Positions 1-10,505 of a stretch of 64,000 nucleotides of DNA are shown here, one piece after another. Made by a program: the position numbers and the translations under genes. The stretch is from Calliopum simillimum (taxonomy: Eukaryota; Arthropoda; Insecta; Diptera; Lauxaniidae), in contig OX638369.1 in the NCBI GenBank assembly GCA_951812925.1, forward strand, positions 2,232,001-2,296,000, in the 5' to 3' direction. The notes beneath the pieces were generated by a model that was not told the origin of the DNA, searched no databases, and saw only the letters and a program-made list of their open reading frames with translations. Position 1 is the first letter of the stretch. Each line of letters starts with the position of its first letter.

Positions 1-240
1 TAATCTAAATACTTCACGTTATTCATTTTTTGTCACCAAAAATGGTTCGAGATCATTCTGTTTCAGAAGAGATTCACACGCTGTCAGTAAGATTTTTGTC
101 ACTCAGCGATGTCGCGACTGGTTGTGTGTCGGTCCTCATCCACCTTTTCAAGAATTTTGTTCACTTTTTCAATGCATGGCCGACCAGATTAAAGTGCGTC
201 TTCTTCATCAAAATTTCTAAAGCGTAATCGATCACATCAT
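1..240 (-). pseudogene. mariner-family transposase fragment, decayed
   Basis: Translating the minus strand in shifting frames gives pieces typical of the N-terminal half of mariner transposases: an SGRP-like linker followed by IEKVNKILEKVDEDRHTTSRDIAE (bases ~120-190, read here in one frame up to a stop) and then, in another frame, CESLLKQNDLEPFL (bases ~47-90). In intact mariner these lie between the helix-turn-helix and the first catalytic aspartate. Stops and frame changes break it, and the part holding the DD34D catalytic residues is missing or lies off the left edge. It is a dead cut-and-paste transposon scrap. Subfamily (mellifera/irritans-like) is only a guess. Confidence 0.62.
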
Positions 241-377
241 TTTCTAACTGTCCATTCCGATAAAGTATTTTTCCAAGGAATAAAGTAGTGACGTTTTGGC
301 AGTTAAATAATGAAGAAATATCAATAAAGAGTTGCCAGATCGAACGAGTTTTTACAAAGTTTTTGTACTGTAAACTA

Positions 378-511
378 CGCTATTTAACTTTTCTTATTCA
401 TATTTGAAGCTCCACTCTTTTCCTTCAAAGTCCTTTTTTGAACTAAGTATATCGATATCTTAATTTTACACCGAAATGTGCTAACCTACAATGATAGAAA
501 AGTGGAGAAAA
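378..511. repeat. left arm of an old palindromic repeat split by the BEL insertion
   Basis: Bases 434-496 read TTTTTTGAACTA..ATATCGATAT..CACCGAAAT..AATGATA. The reverse complement of 7599-7661 gives the same word order with substitutions. Outward similarity (CTTTGA/GCTCCAC words) continues to about 378 and 7735. Removing the BEL element leaves an imperfect palindrome with a loop of about 27 bp, which marks it as an older MITE-like element that served as target. Confidence 0.55.
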
Positions 512-516
512 GTGAT

Positions 517-899
517 TGTAAAAACAGAAGGGTTTTTCTGTCTACTAAAAAACTGTACTATCTATTGTAAAAAACGACTTCAAAATTTAACACCGAAACT
601 GACGAAATGATACAACCGTTTCTCTTCCAATTACTTGACAAACTCAATTTTATTGTTCATAGTTAATACTAAGCAAGTCTAAAAATCTTAACATAAGTAA
701 AGCATAAAGAAAAAGAATAACCGTTGCATAAATATATTAACGGGCAATGTGTATGCTTAGCTTAGTGTAAATCTACATATGTACACCCATGTGTACATCA
801 ATATTTTCGGATAAAGATTTGTTGTAATATGTTAAAGTACGTACAAATGAAAATATATAATAATTAAAGGTGCAGCGGTTCCCTATCGTTACTTCAACA
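517..899 (-). repeat. 3' LTR of the BEL element
   Basis: This is 383 bp, with termini TG...CA on the minus strand. It matches 7204-7586 base for base except for two substitutions. The LTR carries the promoter and polyadenylation signals of the element. On the minus strand I see AT-rich stretches but would not assign a specific TATA box. Confidence 0.95.
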
Positions 900-910
900 T
901 CCTGCCCCCG
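900..910 (-). other. polypurine tract of the BEL element
   Basis: On the minus strand the bases just before the 3' LTR read CGGGGGCAGGA, ending exactly at the LTR's TG. This is the expected position of the purine-rich primer for plus-strand DNA synthesis. It contains two pyrimidines, which is common in BEL elements. Confidence 0.75.
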
Positions 911-929
911 TTGAAAGTATAAAGGACTT

Positions 930-2837
930 TCAAGCAGGCAAAACAGCTAACTTGTGTATTGGCCGACGAATAATACCATTTTTAGTTCGGACGTCTACAA
1001 CCCTTATACGACCATCTGATCCTGGAGTACAATTCTCAATTCTGCCAAGCTGCCAGTGTAAAGGGGGAACATTGTCCTCATGTATTAAAACCATGGCTCC
1101 AATCGCGGTATTTGGATGTTGACTTGTCCACTTCGTTCTCATTTGTAGTTCATTTATGTAGTCATGGGACCACTTCTTCCAAAAATGTTGTTTTATTCCG
1201 GTTACACGAGCCCATTTCTCCAAATTATTCACGTCACTTGCTACTGTATGCTCTGGCAGTGATTTCAGAGAGCTGCCAATAATGAAGTGTGCTGTCGTGA
1301 GAGCCTCGTAGTCGCTAGGATCTGCAGATAAAGGCGATATTGGTCTTGAATTCAAAATCGCTTCAATATCCACCAAAGCCGTCGATAACTCTTCAAACGT
1401 TAGTCTGGTATTTCCTAGGCTGCGGTTGAGAAGTCCTTTAGCTGACTTTACAGCTGCCTCCCAAATACCACCAAAGTGCGGAGCCCTGGGAGGAATAAAG
1501 TGAAAATTAATGAATTCAGATGCACAATATTTGATAATATTATTTTGATTTTGTTTATGGTAGAGAAAATTCTTCAGGTCTGCAAGTTTATTGCCAGCAC
1601 CCACAAAATTTGTTGCATTGTCACAAAATAGATCAGATGGTAGACCTCTTCTACCAATCATCCGCTTCAGCGCTGCCAAAAACGCATTTGTTGTTAAATC
1701 CGACACAATTTCTATGTGGACTGCTTTTGTAGATAGGCAAATAAAAATAGCGATGTATGCCTTGAACGGTTGTTTGCCCCTGATGCGTAGATAAATGTTG
1801 ACAGGTCCGCAAAAATCCATGCCACATCGGGCGAATGGTCGCGATGGAGTTAATCGTTCCACAGGCAAGTTTCCCATTAGCTGTTGCATTAGTTTCGGCT
1901 TATACCGAGTGCAGTGTATGCAGTTATTTACAACTCGACGTGCTATATCTCTTGCATTTATTACCCAATATTCTAAACGAATTAGAGCTATAAGTGCCTT
2001 AGGGCCAGCATGATAGTTTTTGATGTGTAAATGTCGTACATATCGAATGGTTAATTCACATTTCCCAGGCAATAATATTGGATGCTTTCGTTCCTCTGGT
2101 AAGTCTGAAAGTTCCAGTCTACCACCAATTTTTAACAGCGTAAAACTTCCAGTATCTCCCAGAAAAGGGTTCAATGCTCTCAGTGTGCTTGTCGTCAGTT
2201 CGTTCTTTTTTAATAAACGAATGTCTTCCATAAAATAGTGTCGTTGTACATTCCAAATAATAGAATTCATTGCATTCCTTAACTCTTGAGGGGAAGGGGA
2301 ATTAGATTCAACATCGTTAAACTTTTTGTCACATTTTCTAAGAAATCGGAACATCCACGCAACTACGCGTAAAGCATGTAAATGTGAACTGAATTTGCCG
2401 ATTTTTTCCAAAATATAATTTGACTCAGTTGCCAATTTAAATGTCGATTTACGTTTTTCCTTTTCCACTTCTTCCATATCTAAAACAGGTTTGCTTTCCT
2501 TGGGCCAGTAGTACATATCTTCCATCAAAAACGAAGGACCTGTGTACCACATTGATTTAGTTATTTGGTCCACACTGCTTCCTCGAGAAACTATGTCTGC
2601 AGGGTTATTTTGTGACGAGACATGTTTCCAAACCGCATCTGATGTTAAATCCTGGATTTCAGAAATTCTATTGCCGACAAACGTTGAAAGTGTGGCTGAA
2701 TGAAGTTTTAGCCAATGAAGTACGATTTGAGAATTGCTCCATAGAAATGTGCTGAATTGTACATCCTTGAAAAGAACCTTTATTTTCGAATAAAGTCTAG
2801 CGAGTAAAAGCGCGCCACACAATTCTAATTTCGGCAA
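930..2837 (-). CDS. BEL pol, 3' part: RNase H end, integrase, C-terminal domain
   Basis: A 635-residue open frame whose first codon is TTG, not a true start; it continues pol after a frame break. Residues 1-95 are the second half of RNase H (ELCGALLLARLYSK, then WSNSQIVLHW). Where family members usually have an aspartate (W-x-D-S) this copy has Asn at about residue 35, which should harm RNase H catalysis. Residues ~260-310 form the HHCC zinc-binding domain of integrase (RHLHIKNYH, then C306 and C309). The catalytic core follows with the full D,D,E triad at about D341, D406 and E460 in the BEL context GMDFCGP, CDNATNF and GGIWEAAVKS. A DUF5641-like C-terminal domain (about 560-630) ends the protein. 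It overlaps the upstream frame by 13 bases. Function: removal of template RNA and insertion of the cDNA. Confidence 0.93.
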   Translation of the reverse strand: MPKLELCGALLLARLYSKIKVLFKDVQFSTFLWSNSQIVLHWLKLHSATLSTFVGNRISEIQDLTSDAVWKHVSSQNNPADIVSRGSSVDQITKSMWYTGPSFLMEDMYYWPKESKPVLDMEEVEKEKRKSTFKLATESNYILEKIGKFSSHLHALRVVAWMFRFLRKCDKKFNDVESNSPSPQELRNAMNSIIWNVQRHYFMEDIRLLKKNELTTSTLRALNPFLGDTGSFTLLKIGGRLELSDLPEERKHPILLPGKCELTIRYVRHLHIKNYHAGPKALIALIRLEYWVINARDIARRVVNNCIHCTRYKPKLMQQLMGNLPVERLTPSRPFARCGMDFCGPVNIYLRIRGKQPFKAYIAIFICLSTKAVHIEIVSDLTTNAFLAALKRMIGRRGLPSDLFCDNATNFVGAGNKLADLKNFLYHKQNQNNIIKYCASEFINFHFIPPRAPHFGGIWEAAVKSAKGLLNRSLGNTRLTFEELSTALVDIEAILNSRPISPLSADPSDYEALTTAHFIIGSSLKSLPEHTVASDVNNLEKWARVTGIKQHFWKKWSHDYINELQMRTKWTSQHPNTAIGAMVLIHEDNVPPLHWQLGRIENCTPGSDGRIRVVDVRTKNGIIRRPIHKLAVLPA

Positions 2838-5800
2838 TGATTGCTTTTAGTTGGAGCAACCCGTGATTTTGCTGTGAATAGTTGCAAATGAGCCATGCCA
2901 AAATTATCGACGGTTCTTGTGTATATGCAACAACCATATGCGCGTATAGATGAATCACAAAAACCGTGAAGTTGAAGCGATGTCGAATCAGGCCACAAGC
3001 AAAACCTTGGAATCGATATTGATGGAAGAGATAACAACCCATTGAGAAAATTGCTCCAAGCGAAATGTAAATTTTGTGGTACAGATTCATCCCAATCTAT
3101 TTTAAGCAACCATAACTCTTGCAAAAGGATCTTAGCGGTAATAATAACCGGCGCTAAAAGTCCCATTGGATCAAATAGTGATGATGCAATTGAAAGTATT
3201 GAGCGTTTAGTGACGTGACTGTCGATACTTGTCTTAGGTTGGAACGAAAATATGAAATTATCAAGATTTTGATCCCACCTCATTCCTAGTGCACTTGTTA
3301 CTGATGCATCGTCCAAATTCAAATCCTTAATTGTTTTATCATCTCTAAAATCTTCATGATTTGAGTGCCATTTACAAAGTTCAAAACATCCGATGCTCAA
3401 TAATTCGGTTACTTCACGCTTTATTGTTGCAAGCTCAATTAAATCATTTGCTCCGCAAATGAAGTCGTCGACATAAAAAGACGATTTTATAGCACTTGCG
3501 CCAATTTTGTATTTTTCAATGTTTTGTTCCGCTAAGTACAAAAGACTCTTTATGGCAAGGTATGGTGCAGCAGCCATTCCATACGTAACGGTGTTGAGTT
3601 CATAGGTACGAATTTCCATATTAGGTGAACTTCTCCACAGAATATACTGAAACCTACGATCATCTGGGTCAACCAATACCTGCCTATACATTTTTGCAAT
3701 GTCGGCTGTAATAGCAAAGCGAAACAAACGAAAGCGAAGCAAAAGCAAAAATAAGTCTGATTGCAATGTTGGACCGACCATTTGTACTTCATTTAAAGAT
3801 TTTTGTGAAGTGGTTTTACAAGATGCATCGAAAACGACCCGTAATTTTGTCGTAGTGCTATTGGGTTTCAAAACAAAATGATGTGGTATGTAATAATGTG
3901 CATCGTTTAAATTAGGATTGCTAACAATACTCATATGCCCCAATATTTCATATTCATCCATGAATGCTATGTATTGTGATTTCAGCTCAGGTGACCGTGC
4001 TAAGCGGCGTTCTTGTGCAACAAATCTTTGCAACGCTATATCGTATGATTTTCCAAGACAAGTAGGATTGTCCTTAAAAGGTATTTTGACAATTAATCGG
4101 CCATCCATATTACGAGAAACCGATTCTTTATAAAATTGATCGCACTTGCGTTGCTCAGGAGTCCATGGAAATACAGCAGATACTTCTTCTAGTTTCCACA
4201 GTTTTTCTAATTTGCTATCCAATGAATCTTCGCATGTAAGCAAACATCTTGCTGCCTGTACCCCACATGGCTTTTGATACCTTCCAGAGACTATCCATCC
4301 TAACAAAGTTTTCTGCAAAATGGGCAAATTGTCACCAAGTTTTATTTGGCCTACAGATAAAATACTGAAAAAACTTTCAGTGCCCAAAAGAATATCAATT
4401 TGGTTTGATTTGAAAAACTCTTTGTCAGCGAGTTCAGCGTTAGGCGGTAGGTTCCATGATGAAATATCTATTTCAGATTCTGGTTGGTATGCTATATGAG
4501 ATGTAACGCAAAATGTAGAAGGTAGCTCAAACCCAGTTATGCGAGACTTTATTGTCGTAGATGCTTTGTATTTAATATTTGTTGATGCATTTCCAATACT
4601 ACGAATTTCGATATTTTGCTTTTCTCTGCCCAAGTTCAATCTTTGGGAGAAATCGTCAGTAATGAAATTCACCTGTGAACATGAGTCCAGCAAGGCTCTT
4701 CCAAATTTATAACAACCTGACGAATCACGGACTAATACCATTGCGGTTGCTAAAATAATATGATCAATCGTAGAATCGTTTATGTGTGTATGCACTGTAG
4801 CCTCTCGTGAAATTGTAGCAGCGGCAGCTGATGTACTTGGCTGAGGTACAGGTAATGCAAATGAAGAATCAACTGATTTTGAGTTAGCAGTACTACGGTG
4901 TAGCAAACTATGATGCCTTTTTGAACAAACTCGACATTTGTGATTGGAAGAACATTTGGAAATGATATGTCCTTTCGATAGGCAATTTATGCAAAGACCA
5001 AGTCGTTTTGCACTTTCGAATCGCTGAATCACATTTAAAGATTTGAATTGATCACAATTGTGAATCTTGTGATTCGTGTCTGAGCATATAGGGCAAGCAG
5101 AAGTTGCACATGCAAATGAAAAGTTCTGGTGAGGTTTATTCTGTTTGTATTTATTTGGCTTGTCGAACCTGACAGAAGTTGTAGGAAGCGATTCCAAATA
5201 TTGACAATGTCGTTCTAAAACTGCAGTTAAATCATCCCAAGATGGTAATTTTTTAAAGTCCAATGACTCTTTCCATTTTCTGTTGGTCTCGTCATCAACC
5301 TTCTGCAGCACTAAAAATATAAGCATGGCTTGAGTAATTTGTTCATTATTACCCAACTTCTGAAGGGAGCCATAAAGGGCTGAAAAATTATCAAGCAGGC
5401 TTCTAAGTTGACTGGCGTTTGGCTTCGTAATTGATGGCAAATCGAACAGAGACGAAATATTTTCAAGGAAAATTAATGTAGAGTTATCATAGCGGGCTTT
5501 GAGTCTTTCTAAGGCCTTTGGATAGTTTTCGCTTGTGACTGGAAAAGCTTTGACTGTCTCAAGTGCTTGACCTTGAAGACAATTCAAAAGGTGGTTAAAT
5601 TTCTCAATGTTTGATAAGCCGTACTCTCTGTCAATAATCTGGCTGAAGGAAGACATAAAGTTTTTGTAATCTGCATACCTGCCATTAAATGATGGTAGTT
5701 TTAATTTTGGTAATTTAGAACTTGATGCAGGTACCACGGAACTGGTATCATGGAAGGTACTATTATGATCTTCTCCTAACTGTGATTGAATAGCTACCTT

Positions 5801-6043
5801 TGTGGTTATATAAAGTTCTTCTAATTCAGCACGTACACTATCATTAGAATCTTCCTTTTCAATGTGGGTTTGAATGGTAAGGATCTGCTTAAAATAAGAG
5901 TCAAGTATTCCTAATCGACATTTCAGTTCAGCTACAGACAGAGTTTTCCCTTCCCCTTTTCCATTAGCTTCAATAATATTCTTTATGCGTGAAATGTTCT
6001 TTTTTGCACTAGCACGCTGTTGCTTTAGCTCGTCTAGAGTCAT
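2825..6043 (-). CDS. BEL gag-protease-reverse transcriptase polyprotein, frame-broken at its end
   Basis: The frame is open back to 6079, but that codon is TTG; the first ATG, at 6043, begins MTLDELKQQRASAKK, the usual start style of BEL gag, so I use it (1,072 aa). Domains by residue from that ATG: coiled gag N-terminus 1-90; DUF1759 gag core ~112-290 (LPSFNGRYADYKNFM); cysteine-rich segment 317-385 with one CCHC knuckle (CINCLSKGHIISKC, 351-364); A17-type aspartic protease near 450 with LLDSCSQ, a Cys where DSG or DTG is usual; reverse transcriptase ~690-900 with the first catalytic Asp in ADIAKMYRQV (~781) and YVDD at 857-860; start of RNase H with GFCDSS (~1030). The frame ends shortly after TAKSRVAP, inside RNase H. 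A one-base length difference in the T-run at 2845-2848 (plus strand) separates it from the next frame. This could be a real disabling indel or an assembly error. Confidence 0.93.
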   Translation of the reverse strand: MTLDELKQQRASAKKNISRIKNIIEANGKGEGKTLSVAELKCRLGILDSYFKQILTIQTHIEKEDSNDSVRAELEELYITTKVAIQSQLGEDHNSTFHDTSSVVPASSSKLPKLKLPSFNGRYADYKNFMSSFSQIIDREYGLSNIEKFNHLLNCLQGQALETVKAFPVTSENYPKALERLKARYDNSTLIFLENISSLFDLPSITKPNASQLRSLLDNFSALYGSLQKLGNNEQITQAMLIFLVLQKVDDETNRKWKESLDFKKLPSWDDLTAVLERHCQYLESLPTTSVRFDKPNKYKQNKPHQNFSFACATSACPICSDTNHKIHNCDQFKSLNVIQRFESAKRLGLCINCLSKGHIISKCSSNHKCRVCSKRHHSLLHRSTANSKSVDSSFALPVPQPSTSAAAATISREATVHTHINDSTIDHIILATAMVLVRDSSGCYKFGRALLDSCSQVNFITDDFSQRLNLGREKQNIEIRSIGNASTNIKYKASTTIKSRITGFELPSTFCVTSHIAYQPESEIDISSWNLPPNAELADKEFFKSNQIDILLGTESFFSILSVGQIKLGDNLPILQKTLLGWIVSGRYQKPCGVQAARCLLTCEDSLDSKLEKLWKLEEVSAVFPWTPEQRKCDQFYKESVSRNMDGRLIVKIPFKDNPTCLGKSYDIALQRFVAQERRLARSPELKSQYIAFMDEYEILGHMSIVSNPNLNDAHYYIPHHFVLKPNSTTTKLRVVFDASCKTTSQKSLNEVQMVGPTLQSDLFLLLLRFRLFRFAITADIAKMYRQVLVDPDDRRFQYILWRSSPNMEIRTYELNTVTYGMAAAPYLAIKSLLYLAEQNIEKYKIGASAIKSSFYVDDFICGANDLIELATIKREVTELLSIGCFELCKWHSNHEDFRDDKTIKDLNLDDASVTSALGMRWDQNLDNFIFSFQPKTSIDSHVTKRSILSIASSLFDPMGLLAPVIITAKILLQELWLLKIDWDESVPQNLHFAWSNFLNGLLSLPSISIPRFCLWPDSTSLQLHGFCDSSIRAYGCCIYTRTVDNFGMAHLQLFTAKSRVAPTKSNHCRN

Positions 6044-7180
6044 AATGATGTACGAATCGATAGTTGGAGTGAACAACAATATTGCACACCTTTTGATAAA
6101 TTAGATTATAAGCACGATCAACTTTATTAATAAATACAACAACAACGAAATGTGGAGGCACAGCAGATTTTAACCCAACAAGATATGCCAATATGGCAGA
6201 GCAAAAACTACAGCGAATGATGCGTCGACAGCGACGAAAATAATCAATACGTTGGCAGCAAAGCTTCAAGTTGCAAAACTGCAACGTCAGAGTTTGAATT
6301 AGAAATTTGTTCTAATATGAGCGAAGTGCGTTAGAGCAGCGACGGCAACAGTGACCAAGCAGCGACTGCAGCAGGCAGCGAATATGGTAGCAACAATGCG
6401 TTGACAAATTAAGCGAAGCAGGTCGCAAAACGATAAATTCGACAAATGTAATAAATGCGCCTTAGATAGAAATCAATGTGACGAAATTGATTTCAAAAAA
6501 TATAAGTTTGATGAAAAACGATGGAATATTGTGACGGCAGTGTAAGATGCGTCGACAAATATCTATGCGGCGAAAATAATCGCTTCAACGTACTTATGCG
6601 TTGGTTGAACGATGTATTGTTGTGAAGGCAATGCAAATGCGTCGACAACAATCTATGCGAAGAAAATTATCGCACCAACATATGCGTTGAATGACTATGC
6701 GTTGTAATGCGACAAATTTTGTTATCGCAACGAAGTTATTGAATGCAGCGACGGCAGAGACGATGCGTCGTCAGCGAACGAAGTGGAGCGTTTCAAGAAA
6801 GTCAACGGCGTCAAGTTATGCGTCGGCAGCGAAAGTTGCGTCGGCAGCAAATAATGCGTCAATTTGGCGTTAATTTTTTATTTAAAATAAATCAATGTTT
6901 TGATACAATTTACCATATACGAGGATATCCTATTGTGATTCATTTACGTATATCCCGAAAAAGTTATCAAAACAGCAGCAATGGTGAAAGCAGGATTCAG
7001 CACTGGCAGCACAAGTTATAGTTGCAGGGCAGCGACAGCGATAAAGGTGGCAGCGTGTATGACTTGATGATACAGCTTATACTCCTTCCAATGCGAAATG
7101 AAAATTTATGTTGTAAATTATCGCAAAAAATTGATAATTTATCTAAAACGATTTTAAATTTTCCCGAAAATATATGTCGT
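6044..7180 (-). other. BEL 5' leader with degenerate ATGCGTCGAC repeats
   Basis: This 1.1-kb stretch between primer site and gag has no long frame on the coding strand. On the plus strand the words ATGCGTCGAC or ATGCGTCGGC recur near 6220, 6547, 6650, 6763, 6819 and 6857, some about 100 bp apart, with many GCAGCGAC words between. It is a decayed tandem repeat region. In BEL elements this region carries packaging and translation signals, but I cannot place them. The short ORFs in it are by-products of the repeats. Confidence 0.6.
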
Positions 7181-7198
7181 GCCCCACGTTGGGCGCCA
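7181..7198 (-). other. tRNA-Lys(CUU) primer-binding site
   Basis: The plus strand reads GCCCCACGTTGGGCGCCA, which is the 3' terminal 18 nt of Drosophila-type tRNA-Lys(CUU) including CCA (from memory of that tRNA). The complementary minus strand is therefore the primer-binding site. It is 5 nt inside the 5' LTR, at the start of the leader. Confidence 0.88.
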
Positions 7199-7203
7199 AA
7201 AAA

Positions 7204-7586
7204 TGTAAAAACAGAAGGGTTTTTCTGTCTACTAAAAAACTGTACTATCGATTGTAAAAAACGACTTCAAAATTTAACACCGAAACTGACGAAATGATAC
7301 AACCGTTTCTCTTCCAATTACTTGACAAACTCAATTTTATTGTTCATAGTTAATACTAAGCAAGTCTAAAAATCTTAACATAAGTAAAGCATAAAGAAAA
7401 AGAATAACCGTTGCATAAATATATTAACGGGCAATGTGTATGCTTAGCTTAGTGTAAATCTACATATGTACACCCATGTGTACATCAATATTTTCGGATA
7501 AAGATTTGTTGTAATATGTTAAAGTACGTACAAATGAAAATATATAATAATTAAAGGTGCAGCGGTTCCCTATCGTTGCTTCAACA
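7204..7586 (-). repeat. 5' LTR of the BEL element
   Basis: The 383-bp promoter-bearing LTR lies upstream of the leader on the minus strand. It is identical to the 3' LTR except at two positions, and is followed on the plus strand by the duplicated target GTGAT at 7587-7591. Confidence 0.95.
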
Positions 7587-7591
7587 GTGAT

Positions 7592-7735
7592 TGTATTATC
7601 ATTTTTAGTTGGCATATTTCGGTGAAAAATAACTATATCGATATAGTTCAAAAAAGGGTTTTGAACCAAAAAAAAAAAATTGTATCAAAAAACGTATGAA
7701 AATTTGTGGCTCAAAGTTCACCTACCCTGGTATAT
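7592..7735. repeat. right arm of the palindromic repeat split by BEL
   Basis: It contains ATTTCGGTG, ACTATATCGATATAGTTC and a poly(A) run. The reverse complement follows the order of words at 378-496. See the left arm for the reasoning. Confidence 0.55.
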
Positions 7736-10340
7736 AAATTGAAAAATTACTAAAAACAATGTTTTTGTTGAGAATGATATCTTCCTTTAGTTTCGCGAAA
7801 AGAAAATCTTTTTAATGAAAAATCCTAATTATGTAATTCCTCAATTTCAATATCACTTGAAGTACATCAGGTATAATTTTTAAATTTGTATTTTAAAAAT
7901 TTACAAATATGGAGAAATCTTTTGGCAGGAAAAATGCAAAAAAAAAAATTGGTAAATATGCAAGGAGCAACTTATATTTCAACTCAAACTGACTATTCAT
8001 CTATGATTGACTCCGGAAACAGTGCAGTACTTAAGTTTTCTCGACATTTTAATGCATCATATCATTGCTTCTTGCCCACCGTGCGAAGTAAAACACGCTT
8101 TGCAAGCAAAATCAAACATTCTGCGATACCTGGAAAATATTTTATTATAAAAAAAGTTTCTTTCTAAAAATACAAAAAACAAATTCTTAAATCCAAAAAT
8201 ATTACAATAAATGAAGCAATTTATTATGAAAAATACTATGCTACACTTTATGGATAAAAACTTCTTTCGGAGTGTCTGCTATCATACCAATTTGAATGTT
8301 CAACCATCCATTTGTAAAAACTTTATAAAAGAAAAATACTACAATACGCTGCACCTGCAGCGCAACCTTTTGCTCACAAAATGAAAAATTTCAAGAATAA
8401 ATAACATGAATAAAAAAATACACTTAAAAAATTATTCGCGGAAAATGAAAGAACACTTTGTTGGAGTTGAATAAATTGTATTGATTGAAATGAAACATTT
8501 TACAATAGTTAAGTACTTTGTCTACGGGCAATTAACATTGGTCATTTTAATTTAATCAATAAAAATATAAAATTAACTCAATTTTAAAAATTATTGGATT
8601 CACAATTGTTTAATGATGTTAATGTAAAATAACTGATGTAAAGTCGAAAGGAACTAACACAGTAAGAAATTCATTTGATTCTTTATGACTTTTGGCGTCA
8701 ACTAAGGCCACTACAAATTTTCAATGAATGGAAAATAATTCGTTGCATTTAAAAAAAAAAGAATTTCACGTTTTCCTGTTGCTATGCCATAAGCCAGTAA
8801 ACAGCGTATTCTCCAGCTCCAAGCAAGGATATTTTGAAATTCTTCAAGTATATGAAACAAATGGACAAATCTGAGGATGAAGTCGGATTCACCGTCAAAA
8901 AGTACATAAAATTTTGTGTAAGAAAGAAAAAGTTCATTCCACTTTTTTTTGTTTCGTCTTAAAAATGTTATTCATGTTAAATTGAAACGATAACTCAAAC
9001 TGAGAAAAAACCATTGAAAAGAATTGGCTTCTTCAAGCAAAACGAATTTTTTTTCTATGGAAATCAAAAAAAGTTGTGAACAATTATGGATTTGAAATTT
9101 CGATAAATGCTTTAATGACAATAGCAAGAACTATTCAAACTGCTCAAGAATAAAGAAAATATTACCCCAATGGTCGTTTTAAAGGTCAACTTCGATAACT
9201 CGGTGAAGCCCAAAATTTTTTTCGAAAACCAAATACTTCTTTTCTTTGGCAGGAAATTTCATTTCAGAAAACACTTACCTGGTATATTTTCCCGCAAGGA
9301 AAATTATTTTTCTGACCCGATGAAAAAACACTTTTATCTTCCCGAAAGCGTGCGTTTTAAAAAAAGGTTACTCTGTAGAGACGAACTGGTGAAAACTGCT
9401 AGTATTATATGCATAAGCTCAGTAGGTCACCAGGTCCCTACCTTACGAACAGTTGGTAAATCATTCAATTCTTTGGGCTAAAACAGCCAGTGCACGACAT
9501 TACCCCCTGCACGACACTACCACGTTCTACTCTACATACTTTTTTTAGGACTTTTATAGTATGTATAGTATGTCTATCAAAGTAATTGAAATTTCTTTTA
9601 AAATTGAGATGACATGATTCAAATTTGTTTATTTGGTTGATTTTGGTACAAAAAATTAATGAAGCTCCTTCTTCTGGCATGTATTTTCCTTTTCTTGAGC
9701 GGCGATATTAAAAAAATTTTAAGCAAAAAATTATTACATCAATTTTAAGTTTCTCTCTTTCTCCTTTAGTAATTCAATTACTCCTTATCCGCACAACTCA
9801 ATAGAAACCCCTACCAAACTTAGACGAAGAATTCAATTTTTGAAAGCATTCTCCGACGAACAACAACATTCTTTCTAAACCATAAAAACTAACCAAAAAG
9901 CGCATAACTCACTTGTATTTTGTATTTATTTTGGGTGTGTGTGTGTGTGGTTGTGTTCTTATATGGATGTATGAGTGCGTATATTTGTACCTGTGCGTAA
10001 ACGCCCAACTCGTAAAATGCCACACAAAGTATGGCAAATGTGTTGCGATAAAAATAACAACAAAATGGCTATAAAAGCCATAAAGAAAGTAACGCTAATA
10101 AAAGAAGAAGAGAAAAGAAACGACAGCAAACCAAAAGAATAGCGACATTAACGAAAATCCCCGCCAGAAATTATGTGACTGATACGAAAATTTAATTATT
10201 TTACGACAACAATATACACTGCAAATTTAATGTTACAATTGCAAGTGTGACAAAAGTGCAAGGTGTCCCAAAATAAAGTTTATGTTTAGTGGATCAATTT
10301 AAGAAAAGTAAGCCATCCATCGAACATGTGTTTATCACTA
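7736..10340. other. AT-rich DNA without recognisable genes
   Basis: Only short frames occur, none with a motif I recognise. A (GT)n microsatellite lies at 9935-9949. No element ends or promoter features can be defended here. Confidence 0.5.
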
Positions 10341-10343
10341 ATT

Positions 10344-10505
10344 ATTATTCTCATCGGTTAATTTGTCATTTTGAAGGCATGAGAATTGGAGGCGAAGAGA
10401 TACAAATTTCATCACAATAAATAGCTATGAATAAAAAACATCGACTAGTAGCAAGACTAGGTTATCGACCGAGTAGGGATCGGTTTCAGGGTACTTATTT
10501 GTTAA
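10344..10505 (+). repeat. dispersed ~160-bp repeat, copy 1
   Basis: The stretch from TCTCATCGGTTAATTTGTCA through GAATAAAAAACATCGACTA and GGGATCGGTTTC to GGTACTTAT matches 44997-45150 in the same orientation with scattered substitutions and small indels. It encodes nothing obvious, and no terminal repeats are visible. It is a fragment of an unidentified repeat family. Confidence 0.65.

Larger units (their letters stand above)
517..7586 (-). mobile_element. full-length BEL/Pao LTR retrotransposon
   Basis: The element is 7,070 bp, transcribed leftwards. It is flanked by the 5-bp target duplication GTGAT (512-516 and 7587-7591), the usual size for BEL/Pao. It has two 383-bp LTRs starting TGTTGAAG and ending TTTTTACA on the minus strand, differing at only two positions (near 562/7249 and 891/7578), so insertion was recent. 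Internal order on the minus strand: primer-binding site, 1.1-kb leader, gag-protease-RT-RNase H start, then RNase H end-integrase, then polypurine tract. No envelope-like ORF follows integrase. The pol frame is broken near 2845, so this copy probably cannot make a complete polyprotein. Confidence 0.96.

Noticed and set aside
517..930. Envelope gene making the BEL element retrovirus-like
   Set aside because: Integrase ends about 20 bases before the polypurine tract; there is no room for an envelope ORF.
2825..2850. Programmed ribosomal frameshift between the BEL frames
   Set aside because: The junction is inside RNase H rather than between functional units, and a homopolymer length change explains it.
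6691..7297. Plus-strand ORFs in the BEL leader
   Set aside because: They run antisense to the element and come from GCG/ACG-type repeats with no stops.
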